Part shown: positions 1 to 4,888 of the stretch, piece by piece | How positions within the stretch are numbered: the first letter of the stretch is position 1 | Layout: every line of letters begins with the position of its first letter | NCBI GenBank assembly: GCA_017882655.1 | Contig: JADGPB010000105.1 | Span: 1 to 7,438, forward strand | Direction of reading: 5' to 3' | DNA length: 7,438 bases | From: Propionibacteriales bacterium | Lineage (GTDB): Bacteria; Actinomycetota; Actinomycetes; Propionibacteriales; Propionibacteriaceae | Position numbers and translations under genes: made by a program | The notes under the pieces: generated by a model | What the model was told of the DNA's origin: nothing | The model's input: only the letters and a program-made list of their open reading frames with translations | The model's database searches: none

Positions 1-1257
1 TCAGCTGCCAGTAGACACCGGCAACCTCGACAAGCCCATAGCCTGGTGGATGAAGGCGATGGGATGCACCGTCGGTACAGAAGTTGCCTGCTCGATCTGC
101 CAACGGCACGTCTCGGAGTCGCACGCGGCGACCCCTTCGTTGACCGCGACGATCTTGTCGAAGACCGGCTTGCCGACCAGCATGGCGATGTCGTACTTCT
201 CCTTCTTCAGCCCGTACGTGCCGGCGATGCCGCAGCAGTACGCGCCCGACTCGACCACCGTGATGCCGGGCACCAGCTCCATGAGCTGTACGGCCGGGGT
301 GCCGATGTTCTGGCCGCGCAGCTGGCACGGGGCGTGGTACGGGACGGTCAGCTGGTTCTCCAACCAGCCGCTCGTATCCAGCTCGCCCTCGTCGTACATC
401 TCCAGCAGGAACTCGCAGATGTCGCGCATCCGGCCGCCGACCTCGAGGAGGTCCGCATCCTTGACACCGAGGATCTCGTTGGCCTCGTGCTTGAGCATCC
501 CGCCGCACGAGGTGGAGCAGCTGATGATGGGCAGGTCGCGCGGCGCTTCACGGAGCTGGGCGACGAGCTTGCGGACCCACGAACGCGCGGTGTCGAAGAT
601 GCCGTTCGACTGCAGCGGCAGCCCGCAGCAGCCCTGCTTCGGCACGATCACCTCGTAGCCGAGGTGCTCCAGGACTTCGATCGTCTTGATGCCTGTGGAG
701 ACCTCGAAGTAGTTCTGCGCGCAGCCGTGGAAGAAGATGAGCTTGCCCCGCGGCGCCGGGGTCTGCGGAGCCGTACGCGAGCGCAGCCAGCCCACGAGTG
801 TCTGGAGGTGGGCGGTCGGCATGGCGGCGTCGCGGTGGATGCCCACGACCTTCTCCACTGCGATGCGGGCCGGCTTGAACTTGAGCACCGCGTTGGCAAC
901 GGGCGCCAGCGGCGTCATCGCCATGCCCATGAACGTGGTGCGCGAGATGAGCTGGTCGCGCAACGGCATGTGGTCGGCCTTCATCGCCGCCCGTGCCACC
1001 GAGTTCAGCTCGGCGATGTGGACGCCCTGAGGGCAGACGTGCGTGCAGATGCCGCACGAGCTGCAGTAGTCGAGCGACTTGTCGACCGACTCGCCATGAC
1101 GGAAGCGCTCGGCCTGCGGGCCCACGTACTTCGGGCCCGAGAACAACGGGGTCACCGCGGCGACCGGGCACTGCGTCTCACAGATGGTGCACTTCACGCA
1201 GTGGTCGAGGCTCGCGCGGTTGAGCAGGTCATGCTCGTGACTGTCCGGTTCGAACAT
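1..1257 (-). CDS. glpC: Anaerobic-type glycerol-3-phosphate dehydrogenase subunit C (iron-sulfur electron-transfer subunit)
   Basis: This 418-residue protein is the iron-sulfur subunit of the GlpABC complex and should carry electrons from the flavin subunits to membrane quinone. Two classical 4Fe-4S motifs lie near the N terminus: C20-x2-C23-x2-C26-x3-C30-P and C65-x2-C68-x2-C71-x3-C75-P. Two cysteine-rich CCG domains follow. The first has HGC at 177-179, QGCCG at 208-212 and C247/C251. The second has HAPC at 308-311, YCCG at 340-343 and C379/C384. This order is that of GlpC and related heterodisulfide-reductase-like subunits, and the length is close to E. coli GlpC (about 396). No clear transmembrane helix is present; a weakly hydrophobic stretch at about 107-127 might touch the membrane. 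The ATG shares one base with the glpB stop (TGATG), and an AAGGGG sits 5 nt upstream. The TGA stop is complete at bases 1-3. LutA or GlcF-like proteins share the architecture, but the operon settles the call. Confidence 0.95.
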   Translation of the reverse strand: MFEPDSHEHDLLNRASLDHCVKCTICETQCPVAAVTPLFSGPKYVGPQAERFRHGESVDKSLDYCSSCGICTHVCPQGVHIAELNSVARAAMKADHMPLRDQLISRTTFMGMAMTPLAPVANAVLKFKPARIAVEKVVGIHRDAAMPTAHLQTLVGWLRSRTAPQTPAPRGKLIFFHGCAQNYFEVSTGIKTIEVLEHLGYEVIVPKQGCCGLPLQSNGIFDTARSWVRKLVAQLREAPRDLPIISCSTSCGGMLKHEANEILGVKDADLLEVGGRMRDICEFLLEMYDEGELDTSGWLENQLTVPYHAPCQLRGQNIGTPAVQLMELVPGITVVESGAYCCGIAGTYGLKKEKYDIAMLVGKPVFDKIVAVNEGVAACDSETCRWQIEQATSVPTVHPIAFIHQAMGLSRLPVSTGS

Positions 1258-2492
1258 CAGGCCCCCTTCAGGATCGAGTCGGCGGCGGCGACAGCCGAGG
1301 CGAGAGCGATGCCCTCACCCGACTTCTCGGTCCACCTGAGCGCGCCGGCGAGTATGCCGCCGGCGGCGTAGAGATTGCTGTACGGGGCGTGGCCGGCTGT
1401 ATCGACGACACGCATTCCAGAGTCGACGCCCACGCCGACGCGGAACAGGGCCTGGTTACCAGGATCCTCCGCGGTCACCAGGTCGGGCCCGAGGCCGTGG
1501 AGCGGGAGGCCGAACGTGGACTCCGTGACGGTGCCGTACGAGTCCATCGCGAGCGCGCCGGACTCGAAGCCGCCCGGTGCGTAGACGAACGCGTCCGCGG
1601 CGTACTGCCGGATCCGCCCCGCCGTCGCCTGACCGACGCTGATGATCCTGCCGCCCGCGGACTCGAAGCTGACGACCTTGGCACCGGCGACGATTCGTAC
1701 GCCCGCATCCTTCGCCAGCGCGGTGAGCGCCTCGTTGATTCGGATCCCCGGCACGCCTGGAGGCGGCAGCGGTACCTCGAAGACGGCGTGCTCGAGCAGC
1801 TGCTCGAGGTGCCGGTGGGCATTCGGATCGCGATGACCGAGGATCGCCGGCAGGCCGACGACCTCGCCCTCACGAAGCTGCGGTTTGAGCGCCGAGGCGA
1901 GCTTGGCGCGGTACGACGGGTCGTCGAGCGCCCTCGCGTACGCCAGCGCGCTGGAGTCGGCCATGTCCGCGACCGCAGGCAGGTCGAGCATCACCGCGCG
2001 AGCGATGATCGGGTCGCCGTTCGGCGCCGTCTGGCGCTCCAGGTTGGCCGCGCAGAGCTTGGGGTAGAAGTCCTTGAGCTGTCGGAAACCGACCAGCACG
2101 TACTTGATCCCGCCGGTCACGACGCCCGCGGTCATCGAGGGCGATACGAGGCAGGTCGGGCGCAGCGCGCCGACCGCCGTGGGCAGCAGCACGTTATGGG
2201 CGGCGGTGCCGACGAGGCGATCGCCGAGGAGATCCTGCGCGTACGCGACACCGGCGGTGATGGCGTCGGAGCCCAGGACCTTGTACGGATGGGTGGCAGG
2301 CAACGATGCAGCGGCGGCGAGCGGCGAGTCGACCCGCTCCGGCGCGTACCCCAGGACATCGATCGTGCCCTGCGACAGCTGGAGGCCTCCGAGGCCCTTG
2401 GTGAGCAGGGTCACCTTGCGACCGGCACGGGCGAGCCGGATGGCCGCGACAAGTCCGGCCAGGCCGGCTCCGATGACGACGACGTCAGCCAT
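1257..2492 (-). CDS. glpB: Anaerobic-type glycerol-3-phosphate dehydrogenase subunit B (flavoprotein)
   Basis: This 411-residue flavoprotein is the second subunit of the GlpABC complex, placed between catalytic GlpA and iron-sulfur GlpC. An N-terminal Rossmann fold with GAGLAG at 8-13 binds the dinucleotide, followed by a basic strand (GRKVTLL) and a LSQGTIDVLGY segment resembling GlpB. Near the C terminus, LYAAGGILAG followed by GEGIALASA is the usual second flavin-contact region of this fold. The length matches E. coli GlpB (about 419). The start is ATG at 2492: it overlaps the glpA stop by one base (TGATG), has a GGAGG 7 nt upstream, and puts the flavin motif at the extreme N terminus. The same frame stays open upstream to 2600, but those 36 residues are Arg/Gly/Pro-rich, unlike any flavoprotein N terminus, and lie over glpA. 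The FAD (versus FMN) assignment is family knowledge, not visible here. Confidence 0.93.
   Translation of the reverse strand: MADVVVIGAGLAGLVAAIRLARAGRKVTLLTKGLGGLQLSQGTIDVLGYAPERVDSPLAAAASLPATHPYKVLGSDAITAGVAYAQDLLGDRLVGTAAHNVLLPTAVGALRPTCLVSPSMTAGVVTGGIKYVLVGFRQLKDFYPKLCAANLERQTAPNGDPIIARAVMLDLPAVADMADSSALAYARALDDPSYRAKLASALKPQLREGEVVGLPAILGHRDPNAHRHLEQLLEHAVFEVPLPPPGVPGIRINEALTALAKDAGVRIVAGAKVVSFESAGGRIISVGQATAGRIRQYAADAFVYAPGGFESGALAMDSYGTVTESTFGLPLHGLGPDLVTAEDPGNQALFRVGVGVDSGMRVVDTAGHAPYSNLYAAGGILAGALRWTEKSGEGIALASAVAAADSILKGA
1263..1268 (-). promoter_or_regulatory. Ribosome binding site of glpC
   Basis: AAGGGG on the minus strand lies 5 nt upstream of the glpC ATG, inside the last codons of glpB. 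It supports this start, although reinitiation at the TGATG overlap may contribute as much as direct binding. Confidence 0.6.
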
Positions 2493-4078
2493 CACACCAC
2501 CTCCGCACCCTCGGGCAGGTGCTCGACGTCGAGCGTGCCCGAGAAGATCCAGTTGTCGAGAGCCGTCTGGCGGACCTGGTCGCCGTAAAGGATCGGCCAA
2601 AGCCCGAGCCAGCGATGCTTGAGGAACAGCCGGAGCAGGCCGGTCGCACGGTCGATGTCGACCGTACCGACCTCATGAGCGACGCCTGCTGCCCGTACGG
2701 TGCAGAAGCCGCCCTGGCACGGGCCCATGCCCAAGCGCAGCTGGCGACGCAGGTCGTCGAGAGACCCGTTCGGCAGCTCCGCGAGCTTGTCGGTGAACAT
2801 CCGGCGGCTCAGCAGCTCGCACTCGCAGAGGATCTGGTCAACCGTCCGGTCCTCTTCACGGTCGTGAAGCCGGTGGGTCACGTGGTAGTTGGCGGGGACG
2901 TAGGTGGCGTCCGCCGACCCGGTCGGGCAGGCCTCCTCGGCCGTACGACAGGGATGCGTGGTGCCGAGCTGGGTCTCCATCGCGTTGACGATGTGCTCGG
3001 CCATCAGCCGGTACGTGGTGAGTTTGCCGCCCGAGATCGTGAGCAGGCCCTTGAGCCCGTCGCGCTCGGAGTGGTCGAGCACCGACATGCCGCGGCTCAT
3101 GTGGCGCGTGTCGCCAGCTCCCACGCGAGAGTCCTTGACCAACGGCCGAGCGCCGGCCCAGACGTGGAGGGCGCGGGACTGACGGAAGCCCGGTACGAGA
3201 ACCTCGCCCGCGTCGAACATCTCCTGCACCTCGTCGTGGGGGATCGGCAGATGGTCCGGATCGGGTGCCTTGACGTCAGTGGTGCCGATGATGCAGACGG
3301 TGTGGACCGGCACGATGATGTCGCCGTCGGAGGGGTAGATCAACCGGTTGACCACGCTGTTCACCAGGCGGTGGTTCATCGCGATCATGATGCCGCGGCC
3401 CGGTACGACCTGTACGTCGTGGCAGCCAGCCATACCGGCGATCTCGCCCGCCCACGCACCTGCGCAGTTGAGTACGAAGTGGCAGCCGATCCGTACGTCC
3501 TCGCCGGTCTTGGCGTCATGGCACATCACGGCGGAGACCGTGTCGCCATCCCGCTCGATGCTCGTCACCCTGTGGTAGGTGAGGATCTCGGCGCCGTACT
3601 CCTTCGCGGACTGCGCCGCGGTCCAGACGAGCTGCCAGCCGTCGACCGAGCCGTCCTGTACGGCGACGGCCCGCTTGATGCGGGGGTTCAGGCGCGGCTC
3701 GCGGGCCAGCGCTTCGGCGATCCTGATCTCCGTAGCGGCCACGCCATTCGCGGCCGCGCCCTCGAGGAACTTGTCGCCGAAATCGACGTCGTCGTCTGGG
3801 CAGGTGACGAACAACCCGCCGGTCGTCTCGATCGCAGTTGGCTGGATCCGGGTGATGATGACGTTCTCCTCGGCGCATTCGCGCGCCGAGTTCGGGTCGC
3901 TGACCACGTAGCGGCCACCCGAGTGCAACAACCCGTGGAAGCGTCCGGACGTGCCCTGCGCGAGGTCGACCCGGTCGACCAGCACAGCCTTGTAGCCCCG
4001 CATCGCGACATCGCGGACCACCCCGACTCCGGTCGATCCGCCACCGACCACCACCACGTCGACATCGAGCGAACGCAT
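2492..4078 (-). CDS. glpA: Anaerobic-type glycerol-3-phosphate dehydrogenase subunit A (catalytic FAD subunit)
   Basis: This 528-residue protein catalyses oxidation of sn-glycerol-3-phosphate to dihydroxyacetone phosphate with reduction of FAD. The N-terminal FAD motif GGGSTGVG is at 12-19, followed by the family signature GTSGRFHGLLHSGGRY at 42-57. LNCAGAWAG at 203-211, IIGTTD at 263-268, WAGARPL at 307-313 and the ISGGKLTTYRLMAE segment at 348-361 are characteristic of the GlpA/GlpD dehydrogenases. The C-terminal 110 residues form a BFD-like [2Fe-2S] domain with C418-x-C420 and C454-x4-C459. That domain separates GlpA from aerobic GlpD, which lacks it. E. coli GlpA has 542 residues. The start is ATG at 4078, with GGGAGG 5 nt upstream and the flavin motif close behind. 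The frame stays open to 4201, but the added 41 residues are Trp/Arg-rich and would cover the promoter. It is the first gene of glpABC and probably carries the operon promoter. Confidence 0.95.
   Translation of the reverse strand: MRSLDVDVVVVGGGSTGVGVVRDVAMRGYKAVLVDRVDLAQGTSGRFHGLLHSGGRYVVSDPNSARECAEENVIITRIQPTAIETTGGLFVTCPDDDVDFGDKFLEGAAANGVAATEIRIAEALAREPRLNPRIKRAVAVQDGSVDGWQLVWTAAQSAKEYGAEILTYHRVTSIERDGDTVSAVMCHDAKTGEDVRIGCHFVLNCAGAWAGEIAGMAGCHDVQVVPGRGIMIAMNHRLVNSVVNRLIYPSDGDIIVPVHTVCIIGTTDVKAPDPDHLPIPHDEVQEMFDAGEVLVPGFRQSRALHVWAGARPLVKDSRVGAGDTRHMSRGMSVLDHSERDGLKGLLTISGGKLTTYRLMAEHIVNAMETQLGTTHPCRTAEEACPTGSADATYVPANYHVTHRLHDREEDRTVDQILCECELLSRRMFTDKLAELPNGSLDDLRRQLRLGMGPCQGGFCTVRAAGVAHEVGTVDIDRATGLLRLFLKHRWLGLWPILYGDQVRQTALDNWIFSGTLDVEHLPEGAEVV
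2500..2504 (-). promoter_or_regulatory. Ribosome binding site of glpB
   Basis: A full GGAGG on the minus strand lies 7 nt upstream of the ATG at 2492, within the last codons of glpA. It fixes the glpB start at the TGATG overlap and argues against the longer open frame that begins at 2600. Confidence 0.85.
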
Positions 4079-4083
4079 CGGAG

Positions 4084-4089
4084 CCTCCC
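4084..4089 (-). promoter_or_regulatory. Ribosome binding site of glpA
   Basis: GGGAGG on the minus strand lies 5 nt upstream of the ATG at 4078. It selects this start over the in-frame ATG at 4201, which would lie upstream of the predicted promoter. Confidence 0.85.
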
Positions 4090-4121
4090 AGCCAGGCAGC
4101 GCCGCCTTGCGCCGCAACTCC

Positions 4122-4127
4122 ACCCTA
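4122..4127 (-). promoter_or_regulatory. Predicted -10 element of the glpABC promoter
   Basis: TAGGGT on the minus strand fits the actinobacterial TAnnnT -10 consensus. Transcription would start near 4115-4119, giving a leader of about 37-41 nt that contains the glpA ribosome binding site. I see no good TTGAC-like -35 at 17-19 bp upstream (that region reads about TCGTGG). The promoter may therefore need an activator or depend on an alternative sigma factor. This is a pattern-based prediction. Confidence 0.45.
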
Positions 4128-4149
4128 GGAGGGGTACGCCTCCGCCACG

Positions 4150-4171
4150 AGGTCCCCCGAGACCTTCGGTC
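4150..4171. promoter_or_regulatory. Candidate operator: overlapping GGTC/GACC inverted repeats upstream of glpA
   Basis: Three alternating half-sites occur in 22 bp: GGTC (4151-4154), GACC (4161-4164) and GGTC (4168-4171). They form two perfect inverted repeats that share the middle half-site: AGGTC-N6-GACCT (4150-4165) and GACC-TTC-GGTC (4161-4171). Relative to the predicted glpA start near 4115 they cover about -35 to -56, a place where a repressor or an activator could act. I cannot assign a regulator family, and no regulator gene lies in the window. Confidence 0.35.
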
Positions 4172-4287
4172 ACATTCCCATGCCGACCAGGCCAAATGCA
4201 CATCCGCTCACCCCCTGAACGCATGTGCAGAGAGGCCTTGCGGCCAGCTCCATGCAGGCACGATCGCCCCCCGAGCGGGGGTGGCCG

Positions 4288-4293
4288 TAGGGT
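4288..4293 (+). promoter_or_regulatory. Predicted -10 element of a leaderless promoter for the methyltransferase-like gene
   Basis: TAGGGT ends 6 nt before the GTG at 4300, so transcription would start at or within a base or so of the first codon base. This spacing is typical of leaderless mRNAs in actinobacteria. The TAG inside the hexamer is also an in-frame stop, which rules out any start upstream of 4291. No clear -35 is visible; the region about 17-18 bp upstream is a run of C. Confidence 0.55.
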
Positions 4294-4299
4294 GACGGG

Positions 4300-4866
4300 G
4301 TGCAGACGCTGCCGGGCATGTTCGGGTCGGTCACGTGCCTGGTGTGGCTGGTGCTCGAGACGCGCCGGTCGCGTCGTTCACGAGTCGAGGCAACGGTCAC
4401 CGACAAGGGCAGCTTCGCGCTGCTTCTGACGGCCTACATCGTGGGCCTCAGTGCCGCGGTCTTGTTCGACCTGTGCGTCCCTTGGGCGGCGATCTCCCCA
4501 GCGTGGGCGGCGTCGGTGGCAGGGCTGCTGGTGCTGTGGGGCGGGATCGGGCTGCGCTGGTGGGCGATGCGCACGTTGGGCCGGTACTTCACCTTCACCG
4601 TCCAGGCCAGTGCCGACCAGCCCGTGATGAGCGATGGGCCGTACCGGGTCCTGCGGCATCCCGGCTACTCCGGGGTGCTGCTGGCGATGGTCGGTATGGG
4701 TCTGCTCCTGGCCAACTGGCTGTCGGTCCTCGCCCTGGCCGTCGCAGTCGTCGCCGGCATGTCGTACCGGATCGCTGTCGAAGAACGCACCCTGGTCGCG
4801 ACGCTGGGACAGCCGTACGAGGACTACCGCTCGGGCCGAAAGCGCCTCATCCCGCTCGTGTGGTGA
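4300..4866 (+). CDS. Isoprenylcysteine carboxyl methyltransferase-like membrane protein
   Basis: This 188-residue integral membrane protein belongs by its C-terminal half to the ICMT/PEMT/NnrU-like group of membrane methyltransferases. The typical run is GPYRVLRHPGYSG (113-125), then a hydrophobic span (about 126-153), then VEERTLVATLGQPYEDY (160-176) and KRLIP (181-185). The His-Pro of RHPGY and the EE pair are where characterised relatives contact S-adenosylmethionine. Other likely membrane segments are about 38-59 and 68-90, plus a short one at 4-19. The start is GTG at 4300: an in-frame TAG at 4288 excludes anything longer, and a leaderless -10 fits. ATG at 4318 is an alternative that would trim the first hydrophobic stretch. 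The acceptor is unknown. Bacteria generally lack prenylated CaaX proteins, so the real substrate may be a lipid or other small molecule. It is divergent from glpABC and has no obvious functional partner here. Confidence 0.85.
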   Translation: MQTLPGMFGSVTCLVWLVLETRRSRRSRVEATVTDKGSFALLLTAYIVGLSAAVLFDLCVPWAAISPAWAASVAGLLVLWGGIGLRWWAMRTLGRYFTFTVQASADQPVMSDGPYRVLRHPGYSGVLLAMVGMGLLLANWLSVLALAVAVVAGMSYRIAVEERTLVATLGQPYEDYRSGRKRLIPLVW

Positions 4867-4884
4867 CACCCGCACGAGCGGGAT
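4849..4884. terminator. Bidirectional terminator hairpin between convergent genes
   Basis: A perfect 12-bp inverted repeat (ATCCCGCTCGTG at 4849-4860, its complement at 4873-4884) flanks a 12-nt loop. The loop can close by up to three more pairs, one of them G-U. The left arm encodes the last codons of the methyltransferase-like gene, and its TGA stop lies in the loop. The right arm ends 4 nt before the valS stop. Neither side has a clear U-tract, which is common for actinobacterial hairpin terminators. It is well placed to end transcription from both genes. Confidence 0.8.
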
Positions 4885-4888
4885 CTAT

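Noticed and set aside
46..1371. A 441-codon open frame on the plus strand opposite glpC
   Set aside because: It mirrors glpC codons, is Arg/Ala/Asp-rich and has no domain; glpC has complete iron-sulfur motifs.
2493..2600. An upstream extension of glpB by 36 residues to an in-frame ATG at 2600
   Set aside because: The added residues are Arg/Gly/Pro-rich out-of-frame translation of glpA. The GGAGG and the TGATG overlap fix the start at 2492, and the flavin motif belongs at the N terminus.
4168..4175. A TGTGA half-site (minus strand, within AATGTGACC), considered as a CRP-type site upstream of glpA
   Set aside because: The matching TCACA half at the required 6-bp spacing is absent, so it is better read as part of the GGTC/GACC repeats.
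4079..4201. An upstream extension of glpA by 41 residues to an in-frame ATG at 4201
   Set aside because: The sequence is Trp/Arg-rich, has no likeness to a GlpA N terminus, would include the predicted promoter and operator, and lacks a better ribosome binding site.
4226..4256. An imperfect hairpin (TGCA, GAG and GGCC arms around TTGC) in the divergent intergenic region, considered as a riboswitch or small RNA
   Set aside because: The stems are 3-4 bp, interrupted by bulges, and the region lies upstream of both predicted transcription starts, so it would not be in either leader.
4267..4281. A CCCCC-CGAGC-GGGGG hairpin just upstream of the GTG at 4300, considered as a terminator
   Set aside because: The five-bp stem lies upstream of the predicted promoter, has no gene transcribed into it from the left on the plus strand and no U-tract; chance in G/C-rich DNA is more likely.
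2519..4429. A 636-codon open frame on the plus strand opposite glpA
   Set aside because: Long antisense frames are expected in high-GC DNA. The translation is Arg/Val/Asp-rich without domains, and it runs over the divergent promoter region.
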